Assembly (NCBI RefSeq): GCF_003461955.1
Contig: NZ_QTYB01000007.1
Span: 62,505 to 126,504 of the forward strand
Direction: 5' to 3'
Source of the DNA: Ruminococcus sp. AM36-2AA
GTDB taxonomy: Bacteria > Bacillota > Clostridia > Lachnospirales > Lachnospiraceae
DNA length: 64,000 nucleotides
Within the stretch, counting starts at the first letter, position 1, and every line of letters starts with the position of its first letter. The notes beneath the pieces were generated by a model. The model searched no databases. It worked only from the letters and a program-made list of their open reading frames with translations, and had not been told where the DNA came from. Shown one piece after another: positions 27,018-35,982 of this stretch. The position numbers and the translations under genes are program-made.

Positions 27018-29004
27018 AGATTCTTATTCTCCCATCTTCCGAGGTATACACCAGCGGATATGTCTCCCTGATGACATCCTCTCGACACTCCTGCTGCTCA
27101 AATTCCATGTTGTCCTCAAACAGAATATACGTGATCTTCTCCTGTTTCACAGTCGCTTTCAGTATCTCCGGATCATCTGTCGTATAGATGAGCACAGCCT
27201 GTCCGGCGCGGTAATTGGTATCATATCCTGCCGACCAGGCGTAATACGGCCATCCGCAGTACATCATCACACCAGACATTGTAACCTCGTTCATCGTATA
27301 TTCCGGGATCAGAAGAAGATCATTTTTCCTAAGATTTTCAGAAAGCCAGTCTGTAAGACTGCTTTCCATGTTTACTGTCATTCTGTGTCCGGAATCATTA
27401 TCCCTCAAAATGATCACATAATCGTAAACTCCGGTTGCAGTCAGACAGATGCTCATAATAATACAGACGGCCGCGCCTGCCCATTTTATTCTTTTCTTTC
27501 TGAACTCGAAAAATATGCTTCGGAGTATCCCTCCCCACAGCACTGCCGCAAATGCATAGGAGATCATGATATATTTGTGGTTCACATTGATATCCGGAGT
27601 CAGAGACACCACAAACGCAAATACTGCCGGAAGCAAAAAGCCCCCCAGTACCACTCTCTCATTTCTTTTAAAAAATACAGATGCCACGACCAGTCCTACA
27701 AAGAAAAATCCACTGATCTCCACCAGATACCAGAGTACCCCTGAAATGCTCTTGTTCTCTGCCAGAAATCCCCAGTAAAAGGAAGGGGACATCACACTTC
27801 CTGACACAAAAATCTTCGACTGCAGTTCCGAAAAGAATACCGCCAGCGCCGCACACACCGCATAATCCAGCTTTCCATCAGAAAATACAGCAAAACCAGC
27901 CAGGATCAAAAGTCCCCCGATCAGTGCAGCTCCATTCCAGAAAGCGGTCAGACCCAGGAACAGTCCCAGCAAAATTGCAATTTCCACATTCCGGAATGCC
28001 CATGCTTCTTTTGAGAAAATACGTTTTCTGATCCACAGCCAGCCATGCTCTTTGTGTCCGCAGCCAGCCTCTACCCAGTCCATGAAGATCCATACAGCCA
28101 CTGCAACGATCAGAAGCCCGAATGCCAGATGTCTCTGATTGAGATATACGTTAAAATTCCATAATCCCCAGTTTTCATTTGTGGTATAACCAATGAACTC
28201 TGTGTTCTCTTTCAGTGCCTGGATAAGATTCCCTGCTTTCGCATTTTCCCACAGATACTGCCAGAACGCAGTTCCGCTGCGAAAGAAAAAGAAAACCATA
28301 GCAGCAGCACCGGCCCAGAAACTCCGGAACATCCGATAACTGATTCCATAAAGGACCATAAGAAAACCGGAAAGAGACATGATACTTACCAGATTATATC
28401 CCAGATCCAGCCGAAGCCCCAGATATTCCAGATTTCCTACCAGAAACTGAAACATAAAATGATACTTTACGTCCTGCCCTCCATAATGCGGATACTGCGT
28501 AGGAAAATTATTTCCTCTGGAAAAAGATCTCATCATTGCGGTATGAGGTGCATAATCACCATACACGGAAAATCCCGAATACAGAAGACCGTCTTTCATA
28601 TGGAAGACATAAAACATCATTACTGTTACAAACGCCGTCAGAACCACAAAAAGTAAAATTTCTTTTCGCAGGATCCATTTTCTACTGATCATCTTCTCCG
28701 ATACCGGAAACATTTTTTCTGTTCTTTTTCGCTTCCGGATGAAAATTCCAAGAAGACACAGCACAGTCACCGACATCACAATAATATTTCCATAAAAAAG
28801 AGGATGTTCTGCTCCCGCACATACACTGAACATCCAGGAAACCACATATACTGCCCAAGTCAGCATCAGAACTCCCGTTCCAAAAGCCGCCGGAAGGATC
28901 ACCCATATCCGATTTCCTTTTTCAGTTATCTGCTGCGGAAACAGACACCCCGCCATTTCCATTCCTGTTAACACGCATAATATAAGATAAAAGATTCCAA
29001 ACAT
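27007..29004 (-). CDS. Large polytopic membrane protein, GT-C-like
   Basis: 665 residues with about 12 or more membrane helices. An early loop holds YGDYAPHTAMMRSF and YGGQDVKYHFMFQFLVG, reminiscent of the loop GDxxxH/YYxGGQ region in the DUF2298 protein downstream. The C-terminal 100 residues are soluble (SSLTDWLSENLRKNDLLLIP) and end with an ITYILFEDN segment parallel to ISYIFVGGQ of the other protein. I infer the two are distant paralogues acting on related lipid-linked sugars. Begins at ATG behind GAGGAG. Confidence 0.75.
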   Translation of the reverse strand: MFGIFYLILCVLTGMEMAGCLFPQQITEKGNRIWVILPAAFGTGVLMLTWAVYVVSWMFSVCAGAEHPLFYGNIIVMSVTVLCLLGIFIRKRKRTEKMFPVSEKMISRKWILRKEILLFVVLTAFVTVMMFYVFHMKDGLLYSGFSVYGDYAPHTAMMRSFSRGNNFPTQYPHYGGQDVKYHFMFQFLVGNLEYLGLRLDLGYNLVSIMSLSGFLMVLYGISYRMFRSFWAGAAAMVFFFFRSGTAFWQYLWENAKAGNLIQALKENTEFIGYTTNENWGLWNFNVYLNQRHLAFGLLIVAVAVWIFMDWVEAGCGHKEHGWLWIRKRIFSKEAWAFRNVEIAILLGLFLGLTAFWNGAALIGGLLILAGFAVFSDGKLDYAVCAALAVFFSELQSKIFVSGSVMSPSFYWGFLAENKSISGVLWYLVEISGFFFVGLVVASVFFKRNERVVLGGFLLPAVFAFVVSLTPDINVNHKYIMISYAFAAVLWGGILRSIFFEFRKKRIKWAGAAVCIIMSICLTATGVYDYVIILRDNDSGHRMTVNMESSLTDWLSENLRKNDLLLIPEYTMNEVTMSGVMMYCGWPYYAWSAGYDTNYRAGQAVLIYTTDDPEILKATVKQEKITYILFEDNMEFEQQECREDVIRETYPLVYTSEDGRIRIYET

Positions 29005-29037
29005 AAGATTCTCCTCAATTCACGTAAAGTATAGCAG

Positions 29038-29063
29038 AATAGCCTTCCTGTGAAAAGGCTATT
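29038..29063 (-). other. 9-bp hairpin downstream of cwlD
   Basis: AATAGCCTT (29038-29046) pairs with AAGGCTATT (29055-29063). The stronger T-run is on the plus strand, where there is no gene; in the cwlD direction the tail is TCTGCTATACTTT, which also contains an extended -10-like TGCTATACT that could serve the membrane-protein operon. Confidence 0.45.
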
Positions 29064-29073
29064 CACATTTTTT

Positions 29074-29793
29074 TCAATTTTTTTCGTGTTCTTCCTGGCT
29101 GGCAAGATATGTATCAATACCGTCTGCCACAGACATGGCAATCTTCGTCTGATACTCTTCTTTTTTTAACAGCTGTGCTTCTTCCGGATTTGTCAGAAAT
29201 CCACACTCTACAATATTGATCACACTGGGGCTTCTTTTCAGCAGATAATAGGTCCTGTTTCCTTTCGCTTCACGTGGACGTGCAACTGAAAGCTGTCGAT
29301 TCAGTTCTTCCTGGATTGCCAGAGCCAGATTTCTTCCGTTTTCAGAATCCGCATAATAAAATACCTGTGGTCCCTTTACCTGGGGATCACTGTAGCTGTT
29401 CTGATGGATGCTCACAGAAAGCACCGGTGCATATTCCTTTATCATTGCAATCCGATTTTGCAGATCCTGCGCTTTCATATTTTGTGTATTATCTTTATAA
29501 AGGCCTTTATCTTCCTCCCGGGTCATCATAACCGTAAAGCCCCTTTTCTCAAGAACTGCTTTCAGTTTTATTGCTATTTCCAGATTGATTCCCTTCTCTT
29601 TAAGTCCCTCTATTCCTACCATCCCGGAGTCAATTCCTCCATGCCCGGCATCTACCAGAATCATCTGTCCGGCCTGTATATTCCCTGATACATCTTTCAG
29701 TTTCTCCGTTGCCTCTGCTGCCTCCCTTGACAGAATATAAAAGCAGACCAGCATGAGAACTGCCATTCCGATTTCTATCCCTCGCTTTTTCAA
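29074..29793 (-). CDS. cwlD: N-acetylmuramoyl-L-alanine amidase CwlD
   Basis: 239 residues, Amidase_3 family. A membrane or signal helix at about 8-23 is followed by the zinc amidase domain: VDAGHGGIDSGM (His ligand), INLEIA (Glu ligand), SIHQNS (His ligand) and NIVECGFLTNPEEA with the catalytic Glu. CwlD removes peptides from muramic acid during spore cortex formation, the step before muramic lactam. The start is TTG, the only choice before an in-frame stop; its GGGGG ribosome site lies in the 3' arm of the upstream hairpin. Confidence 0.92.
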   Translation of the reverse strand: MKKRGIEIGMAVLMLVCFYILSREAAEATEKLKDVSGNIQAGQMILVDAGHGGIDSGMVGIEGLKEKGINLEIAIKLKAVLEKRGFTVMMTREEDKGLYKDNTQNMKAQDLQNRIAMIKEYAPVLSVSIHQNSYSDPQVKGPQVFYYADSENGRNLALAIQEELNRQLSVARPREAKGNRTYYLLKRSPSVINIVECGFLTNPEEAQLLKKEEYQTKIAMSVADGIDTYLASQEEHEKN

Positions 29794-29799
29794 CGCAAA

Positions 29800-29842
29800 A
29801 CACCCCCGGCGTATTTAGTTTAATATATGTCGCCAGGAGTGC
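29800..29842 (-). terminator. Hairpin between GH18 gene and cwlD, covers the cwlD ribosome site
   Basis: Twelve pairs (29831-29842 with 29800-29811, including G.U pairs on the minus strand) close an 19-base loop, followed by TTTTGCG. It may end part of the GH18 transcript, and also masks the GGGGG site of the downstream TTG start. Confidence 0.55.
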
Positions 29843-29874
29843 TTTCATTGCATAAAATATATTGTTTTCTTTTG

Positions 29875-31524
29875 TCAGGACAGATTTTCTGTAATGACGC
29901 TCCAGATTCCACTGTTCTCAAATCCCAGTTTCCATTCCGCCACGCCTGCCAGTTTATATTTGGGGATAAGTTTTACTTTTTCCGCAATCGACTTGGAATC
30001 CTCAAGCCAGATCTGGTATGTAGTGCCGTCTCCTTCATAGGTTCCGTAATTCTGGCTGGTTGTCTTATCCCAGTAAGTCTCCGCTCCATTATCACTGATT
30101 GCCTGCTGTGCCTGATCCATTCCGATTGCTTCACTGGTCAGAGCTCCTCCATCTGTTGTTTTCCAGAGTCTTGTATAAAACGGAATTGCAAGAATAGTTC
30201 TCTTGGCCGGGACTTCCGCAAGTGTATCCTTGACTCCCTGTTCCACCCATGGAAGAGAAGCCACGGATCCTGCATCGGATCCTACATAATGCTCATCATA
30301 TCCCATAATAATCACATAATCCACAACTTTTCCCTGTTCCGCTCTGTCATAATGACTTGTAAAATCCTCCGGAACCGGATTATCTACAGAAAGTACCAGA
30401 TTATTCTCATGACACTGAATGGAAAGTTCTCTCAGAAACTGTAGAAAATGGATTCCCACATCCTCACTCAGGGATTCAAAATCAACATTAATTCCATCCA
30501 GACCTGCCTTCAGTGCATATGTAACCAGCTGGTTCTCCAGATTCTGCCTTGCGGCTGTATTGGAAAGAACCGTTGTTGTGCTCATATTCTCACTGAAATT
30601 ATCCACCAGGCCCCATACTTTCAGGCCTTTCTCATGTGCCTGCATCACATATTCCCCTGATGCAAGGCTGCTCACATTTCCATCATTATCCGAAACAGAG
30701 AACCAGGTCGGTGAGATCACATTCACCCCTGTCATATTCTGGGTAGTATCCGCGAAATAGTTGTTGGCGTCTGTACTCGTAACCTGATGCCATGCAAGAT
30801 TTACAGGCTCATCCATCGTGAAATAAGAATAAGCTTCCGCTTTAAAACTCCGCTTATAGTCGGTTGTATCCGCTGCACTTACTTTCTTTTTCTGGATGTA
30901 TCCAATATATCCGTCATCTGTGGCTACCTGATCCCAGTCTTCTCCTTCGTTCATCAGCCTGAGAACTGTATCTTTTGCTGTTTTTGTCAGGATCTTGGAT
31001 TTAATCCCGCCCCGGTACCGGATCACGGTATCCTTCTTTACAGTTACCGTCTGCACATTGCTGAATTTATACTGAATTGCTATTCTCGCAGGGTCTTTAT
31101 ATATATATGAATCGATATCTGTATATTTCTTCACATAATCCAGTTTCAGATAAACAGTACTCTCCTTCAGCCATACGTTTCCGCCAGGCTGATCCGATGC
31201 TGCCTCCTCTGTAAGACTGGTTGGTGTCGCATACAGGATCTTTTTATTTGCACTGTCCCAATAATATCTCTGATTCAGATATCCATTTACCACATCCAGC
31301 GGAATATAAACCTCATCTCCTGAGATCAGAGCTTTCTGTTCGAGTTTCTGTGTTCCTGCTACCAGTGAAGCCTCTCCATCTGCATTCTGACCGTAATACT
31401 CTGTCAGATCCATCTGCTTACTGGTCGGAATCAGTTTGTTAATTCCATAAACGGCTCCTCCTATAAGAGAAACCAGAACGATCAGCAGACATACCACCAG
31501 GACCGGCATATGTTTTTTTATCAT
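29875..31524 (-). CDS. Membrane-anchored GH18 protein with SH3-like domain
   Basis: 549 residues. An N-terminal anchor helix (7-29) is followed by a region resembling copper-amine-oxidase N-terminal domains (about 60-150), an SH3-like segment (about 160-215) and a GH18 barrel with the catalytic signature DGINVDFESL. Related proteins include SleL/YaaH-type spore cortex N-acetylglucosaminidases. With cwlD directly downstream, a role in cortex or wall turnover is likely. Starts at ATG; upstream region is AT-rich with no obvious riboswitch. Confidence 0.85.
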   Translation of the reverse strand: MIKKHMPVLVVCLLIVLVSLIGGAVYGINKLIPTSKQMDLTEYYGQNADGEASLVAGTQKLEQKALISGDEVYIPLDVVNGYLNQRYYWDSANKKILYATPTSLTEEAASDQPGGNVWLKESTVYLKLDYVKKYTDIDSYIYKDPARIAIQYKFSNVQTVTVKKDTVIRYRGGIKSKILTKTAKDTVLRLMNEGEDWDQVATDDGYIGYIQKKKVSAADTTDYKRSFKAEAYSYFTMDEPVNLAWHQVTSTDANNYFADTTQNMTGVNVISPTWFSVSDNDGNVSSLASGEYVMQAHEKGLKVWGLVDNFSENMSTTTVLSNTAARQNLENQLVTYALKAGLDGINVDFESLSEDVGIHFLQFLRELSIQCHENNLVLSVDNPVPEDFTSHYDRAEQGKVVDYVIIMGYDEHYVGSDAGSVASLPWVEQGVKDTLAEVPAKRTILAIPFYTRLWKTTDGGALTSEAIGMDQAQQAISDNGAETYWDKTTSQNYGTYEGDGTTYQIWLEDSKSIAEKVKLIPKYKLAGVAEWKLGFENSGIWSVITENLS

Positions 31525-31709
31525 TGTTTTTTTCCTTTCGGTATAAATGTCATAATTTTTTTCATTATAACATATTTCTTCTGCGTTTCGTTACAAAAAT
31601 CGACTTTTAATAAATTTTCACAGTTTCTTTATAATTTCGGTTCCCCACATGGTATGTATGAGTTCCGGGGAACTTCTGCGTCCGGGGAACCGCTTTCTCT
31701 TAAGTTGTA

Positions 31710-31940
31710 TTACATTTTTCGAATTAAATCAAAGCTTACACAGGCAATATGGCCTTCTTCATCTTCCGTATAATCCCGCATGTAAACTCCATCTTCCGCA
31801 ATCTGACAGGCTTTTGCGATTTTTTTCGGAGTACTGGGCTCACCGTTGAGATAAAGGGAAACTCCGTTTTCACGGTAAAGCTTTAGTTCCCTGCGAAGGG
31901 TTTTTGCGGATTTCTTTTTTACCTGTGATATATTTTCCGT
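31710..31940 (-). CDS. Small protein of unknown function
   Basis: About 76 residues, basic N-terminal half (KKSAKTLRRELKLYRENG) and acidic C-terminal half (VYMRDYTEDEEGHIA). Not recognised. The start is uncertain: a strong AAAGGAGGT site (31947-31955) has no ATG, GTG or TTG at proper distance, only an in-frame ACG at 31938-31940, used here. The frame is open upstream to a TTG at 31985 that lacks a ribosome site (91 residues). The residue pattern GVSLYLNGEPSTPKKI with VSFDLI near the end looks like a real compact domain. Confidence 0.5.
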   Translation of the reverse strand, partial: TENISQVKKKSAKTLRRELKLYRENGVSLYLNGEPSTPKKIAKACQIAEDGVYMRDYTEDEEGHIACVSFDLIRKM

Positions 31941-32351
31941 ATCCCGACCTCCTTTCCTGGTTTGATTTTCAGAAAACACCAGCAACGGTTCTTGAAAAGC
32001 TGTCCTGATCCAATTTATATTGCATAAACATAAATAAAAAGGGGGAAAAATTTATTCTGTGCTGCGGCAGAAACGCCGATGAAATCTGCACAGAGATCTT
32101 ATCTTCAGAAAAAGTATGACTTTAAGCTATCTTTACTGTCTTCCTGTTTCTATGGATCGGACAGCTCTTCTGTTTTTATTATACCGTTTTTCTTTTCAGA
32201 TGCAAGTCTTTTATCCGATTATAAAAAAAAATTTATTTTTATCCGGAAATTTTATTTTTTCATCAGATTCTGCATCTTTACATCTTGTATATAACTGTTA
32301 TATAATACAGTATGTAAAAGATTAAATTTATTGACCATAGGATGTGATTAT
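31941..32351. other. Divergent intergenic region ahead of mecA
   Basis: About 410 bases, AT-rich. It holds a two-tier hairpin at 32056-32094 (TCTGTGC/GCACAGA outside, CGGC/GCCG inside) of unknown purpose and the mecA promoter at 32277-32306. No other gene can be supported. Confidence 0.5.
32277..32306 (+). promoter_or_regulatory. Promoter of mecA
   Basis: TTTACA (32277-32282), 18-base spacer and a consensus TATAAT (32301-32306), 46 bases before the chosen start. Confidence 0.7.
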
Positions 32352-33116
32352 ATGAAAATAGAAAAGATCAACGACAATCAGATCCGTTGCACACTGACGA
32401 AGGAAGATCTGGACAGTCACCAGATCCGTATCAGTGAACTTGCTTACGGAACAGAGAAGGCCAAACGTCTCTTCCGTGATATGATGCAGCAGGCTCAGAT
32501 ACAGTTTGGTTTTGAAGCTGATAACATTCCACTGATGATCGAAGCAATTCCCGTAAGTGCGGAAAGTATCATTCTTATCATCACCAAGGTGGAAGATCCT
32601 GAAGAACTGGATACCCGTTTTTCCAAATTTGCTCCATTTAAAGGAAATAAGCCTTCGGATACCGTTGAGATTGACGGAGCCGATAATATCATTGATATCT
32701 TCCAGAAACTCTGTGAATCCAAACTTAAGAATCTTCCCCAGAAGCCGGAAGAAAAGAAATCCGAACCCGCAGCATCACCGAATCCGGAAAATCCGGATGC
32801 TTCACAGGCTTCCGAGAATTCTGTACGGCTTATCCGTCTGTACTCTTTCCCAGGACTTGACGATGTTATCGCTGCTTCTCATGGTATGAACGGTTTCTTT
32901 ACCGGAAACAATACCCTTTATCGCGAAGGCGAGGATGGAGTATACCAGCTTGTTCTCCATCAGTCTGACTGCACTCCGGAAGAGTTTAATAAAGTATGCA
33001 ACATTCTTTCTGAGTACGGAGTTGGTCGTGCATTTACTCCTGCCGGGGAGGCTTATCTTCGTGAACATGGTACACTGATCGCAGATGATGCCCTTCAGAA
33101 ACTTCTTAAACTTTAA
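32352..33116 (+). CDS. mecA: Adaptor protein MecA
   Basis: ClpC adaptor, 254 residues; it brings substrates to ClpCP and affects competence and sporulation in Bacillus. The N-terminal substrate-binding domain (MKIEKINDNQIRCTLTKEDL) and the C-terminal ClpC-binding domain are joined by a Pro/Ser/Glu-rich linker at about residues 137-165. The ATG at 32352 is preferred over an in-frame TTG 21 bases earlier because it matches the family N-terminus. Single-gene unit, closed by the terminator at 33132-33196. Confidence 0.93.
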   Translation: MKIEKINDNQIRCTLTKEDLDSHQIRISELAYGTEKAKRLFRDMMQQAQIQFGFEADNIPLMIEAIPVSAESIILIITKVEDPEELDTRFSKFAPFKGNKPSDTVEIDGADNIIDIFQKLCESKLKNLPQKPEEKKSEPAASPNPENPDASQASENSVRLIRLYSFPGLDDVIAASHGMNGFFTGNNTLYREGEDGVYQLVLHQSDCTPEEFNKVCNILSEYGVGRAFTPAGEAYLREHGTLIADDALQKLLKL

Positions 33117-33131
33117 ATTTTCAAAAAATAA

Positions 33132-33196
33132 ACCGCTGTCAGAAATACGATCATCCCTGATATGGCTGATCCATATTTCCAACAGCGGTCTTTTTT
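33132..33196. terminator. Terminator between mecA and the DUF1858 gene
   Basis: ACCGCTGT (33132-33139) pairs with ACAGCGGT (33182-33189), with GAAATA/TATTTC continuing the stem; CTTTTTTC follows on the plus strand and a T-rich tail follows on the minus strand, so it can serve both convergent genes. Confidence 0.75.
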
Positions 33197-33217
33197 CAGT
33201 AAAACAGCAGATACTGC

Positions 33218-33418
33218 TTACTCTCCGAGAAAATCATTGATCTGTGCTACAAGAACATCTGCGTCCAGTCCATGAACCATAGCTGCCTCTTCCAGAGATT
33301 CCATCTGAGAAGACGGGCATCCAAGGCAATGCATTCCTGCCCGCATCAGGATTGGTGCAATATTAGGGTCTACTGTAAGAAGTTCTCCGATCAGCATACT
33401 CTTTGTAACCTTTGCCAT
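33218..33418 (-). CDS. DUF1858 domain protein
   Basis: 66 residues. The sequence ILMRAGMHCLGCPSSQ with Cys31 and Cys34 is typical of the small DUF1858 helical domain, often found with redox or hybrid-cluster proteins. A redox-active or metal-binding cysteine pair is likely; the partner is unknown. It diverges from the ferredoxin gene at 33661. The ATG is preceded by AAGGAGA-type bases. Confidence 0.88.
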   Translation of the reverse strand: MAKVTKSMLIGELLTVDPNIAPILMRAGMHCLGCPSSQMESLEEAAMVHGLDADVLVAQINDFLGE

Positions 33419-33570
33419 GTGCGTACTCTCCTTTACTGATTTATCGAAATGTTTCCACTTCGTTCTGCTATTATAATACGAAATCCCAGGGGAATCAACG
33501 CCTTATCGCTTCCTTTATTTACCGGCGCTTCTCTGGTTCTCTGATTTTTATTTTGTATATAAATTTATAC

Positions 33571-33599
33571 TTGTATTCTTTGTACATATATATTAGAAT
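33571..33599 (+). promoter_or_regulatory. Promoter of the ferredoxin gene
   Basis: TTGTAT (33571-33576), 17-base spacer and TAGAAT (33594-33599), followed by a 61-base leader with AAAGGAGG just before the start. Confidence 0.65.
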
Positions 33600-33645
33600 G
33601 GGAATAGAATCCCTGGTAGGGGATACATACAATACACCATTTTAA

Positions 33646-33831
<186 letters not shown>

Positions 33832-33866
33832 TGCACCATTTGCTTGATAAGCTACCGTAACGAATG

Positions 33867-33897
33867 AGGCTGCCGGTTTACCGGCAGCCTTTTCTGT
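33867..33897 (+). terminator. Terminator of the ferredoxin gene
   Basis: Perfect 10-bp stem AGGCTGCCGG / CCGGCAGCCT (33867-33876 and 33881-33890) with TTTA loop and a T-rich tail. It overlaps the 3' end of the convergent MerR gene. Confidence 0.85.
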
Positions 33898-34447
33898 TTC
33901 TTTTATTCTTTTTTCCATCACAGGCAGCTGCCGCCTCTCTTCTTGCCTGCTGTTTCTTTCGGATGGCTTCATCCAAAGAACGACACCTGTATTCTCCTTC
34001 TTTTTTCCGTTGCATTTCCTCATGGATCAGCCGTTCCAGGATTTCCTGAAATTCGAGGATCTTTTTGTCATCCTCTCTATGCTCCTTTGATGTTTTCTGC
34101 TTCTCCATAAACATGTCTTCTGCTGCTTCTTCTGGTGTTCCTACCGGAATATCTTCAATCTCAACCGCTTCTCCCTCCAGGATTTCACTGCCGGTTTTTG
34201 CAAGGTCTGACGGATAAGTATTTCTTGCTTCCTGCGGAATCAGCGTTCGGATTGCTTTCAGCTGAAGACCTCTGTTTTTCAACTCGTTTATTTTAAGAAA
34301 AAGCTGGATATCAAAAGGTGTATAATAGCGGTGTCCCAGTTCATTGCGCCCAATCCGAAGATCCAGTTCTTCCTCCCAGTACCGCAGAACATAAGATTTC
34401 ACGCCTGTCATTGTTACAGCCTGTCTCACCGTATATCTTTTTTCCAT
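33878..34447 (-). CDS. MerR-family transcriptional regulator
   Basis: 189 residues. The winged-helix domain is at the N-terminus: YTVRQAVTMTGVKSYVLRYW, then LGHRYYTPFDI and a helix to about 75. The rest is charged and predicted helical with no ligand domain or metal cysteines. The chosen ATG at 34447 has a GGGGGC site and fits the MerR start; upstream in-frame codons are not supported. The 3' end runs into the ferredoxin terminator. Targets unknown. Confidence 0.85.
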   Translation of the reverse strand: MEKRYTVRQAVTMTGVKSYVLRYWEEELDLRIGRNELGHRYYTPFDIQLFLKINELKNRGLQLKAIRTLIPQEARNTYPSDLAKTGSEILEGEAVEIEDIPVGTPEEAAEDMFMEKQKTSKEHREDDKKILEFQEILERLIHEEMQRKKEGEYRCRSLDEAIRKKQQARREAAAACDGKKNKRNRKGCR

Positions 34448-34562
34448 CGTGAACGCCCCCTTGTGTAGAGATTCACTGTTACTGTCTATAGTATAACCCC
34501 TGGATTCAGGAAATGGCAAGAAAAATCGGTTGACATAATTTTACCGGATGTGACTTATCAGC

Positions 34563-34652
34563 AGAGCCGTGCAGCCGAAAAAACAAAATGCTGTCAGGCT
34601 AAATACAAGTGTTCATCCTGACAGCATTTCATTTTTCCGTCTGCACGGCTCT
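34563..34652 (-). terminator. Nested stem-loop terminator of the gdpP-rplI-dnaB operon
   Basis: Inner stem of 13 bp (34586-34598 with 34617-34629) followed on the minus strand by TGTTTTTTC, a good intrinsic terminator. Outer 12-bp perfect arms (34563-34574 and 34641-34652) enclose it; the outer right arm overlaps the dnaB stop codon. Confidence 0.75.
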
Positions 34653-35979
34653 ACTTTTTCATATTTACAAACTGCGTATACCTTGGCAGCCATACCAGTT
34701 CTACGGTTCCAATGGGGCCGTTTCTCTGCTTGGCTATGATGATCTCTGCAATGTCTTTTTTCTCGGTATCTTTATGGTAATAATCGTCTCGATAGATGAA
34801 CATGACCACATCCGCATCCTGCTCAATAGCTCCGGACTCTCGAAGATCCGAAAGCATCGGCCTGTGATCTGGTCTCTGTTCTACCGCACGGCTCAGCTGA
34901 GACAATGCGATCACCGGCACATCGATCTCTCTTGCCAGTGCTTTCAGAGATCTGGAAATATCGGAAATCTCCTGCTGTCTGGAATCGGATTTTCCGCTTC
35001 CGCTCATCAGCTGCAGGTAATCGATCATGATAATTCCAAGATTGTGCTCCAGCTTATATTTCCTGCATTTGGAACGAAGTTCCGCAATAGAAATTCCAGG
35101 AGTATCGTCAATAATAAGATTGGAGCCACCGATGATATCTGCACCTTCCACCAGCTTCGTCCAGTCTTCATCTTTCAGATTTCCGGTACGGAGATTCTGA
35201 GAATCCACATGGGATTCCATGGCAAGAAGACGGTTTACCAGCTGCTCCTTGGACATCTCCAGACTGAAGATCGCCACGGTCACATCTTTACGAAATGCCA
35301 TATACTGGGCAATATTCAGCACAAAAGCAGTTTTTCCCATGGAAGGTCGCGCCGCAATCAGTACAAGGTCGGACGCATGCATACCGGAGGTCTTATAATC
35401 CAGATCTACAAATCCGGTAGGAATTCCGGTGACGGAGCCTTTCAGCTTGGAAGCCTTCTCAATGTTATTGACTGCATTTAATACAACCTGCTGGATCGGT
35501 ACATAATCACTGCCGTTTGTTCTCTGCAGAATATTGAACAGTTTCTTTTCGGATTCCTCAAGAATGGTCTCCGTGCTGTCCTTTTCCAGATAGCAGGCAT
35601 TGGCAACTTCTTCCGTAGTCCGGATCAGCCGGCGGAGAACTGCCTTTTCACTGACAATATTGGCATAATATTTCACATTGGCAGAGGTAGGAACTGCAGC
35701 GATCAGGTCACGGACATATTCCATACTGCTGATGTCCGGAGGGAGTTCTTTCTCCTTGAGACGGTTCTGCAGGGTGATCAGATCTACCGGCTGTCCCTCA
35801 TTACAGAGTTCTACCATGGCATCAAAGATAATACCATACTGTTTCTGATAAAAATCATCACTGGTCAGAATCTCGGAAGCCACAAGAATCGCATCACGGT
35901 CCAGGATCATGGAACCGATCACTGACTGCTCTGCCTCAATACTGTGAGGAAGAATCCTCTTGATCAGTGCCTCTTCCAT
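34651..35979 (-). CDS. dnaB: Replicative DNA helicase DnaB
   Basis: Hexameric replication-fork helicase, 442 residues, full length. The N-terminal domain (LPHSIEAEQSVIGSMILD) binds primase; the RecA-like motor has Walker A ARPSMGKTAF, MIDYLQLM and the DnaB H4 segment DLRESGAIEQDADVV. No intein is present. It follows rplI by three bases, in the usual Firmicute order. Confidence 0.98.
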   Translation of the reverse strand: MEEALIKRILPHSIEAEQSVIGSMILDRDAILVASEILTSDDFYQKQYGIIFDAMVELCNEGQPVDLITLQNRLKEKELPPDISSMEYVRDLIAAVPTSANVKYYANIVSEKAVLRRLIRTTEEVANACYLEKDSTETILEESEKKLFNILQRTNGSDYVPIQQVVLNAVNNIEKASKLKGSVTGIPTGFVDLDYKTSGMHASDLVLIAARPSMGKTAFVLNIAQYMAFRKDVTVAIFSLEMSKEQLVNRLLAMESHVDSQNLRTGNLKDEDWTKLVEGADIIGGSNLIIDDTPGISIAELRSKCRKYKLEHNLGIIMIDYLQLMSGSGKSDSRQQEISDISRSLKALAREIDVPVIALSQLSRAVEQRPDHRPMLSDLRESGAIEQDADVVMFIYRDDYYHKDTEKKDIAEIIIAKQRNGPIGTVELVWLPRYTQFVNMKK

Positions 35980-35982
35980 CGA

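Noticed and set aside
32056..32094. Two-tier hairpin that might be a riboswitch
   Set aside because: I could not match it to any known riboswitch core and it is more than 250 bases from the mecA start, before the promoter.
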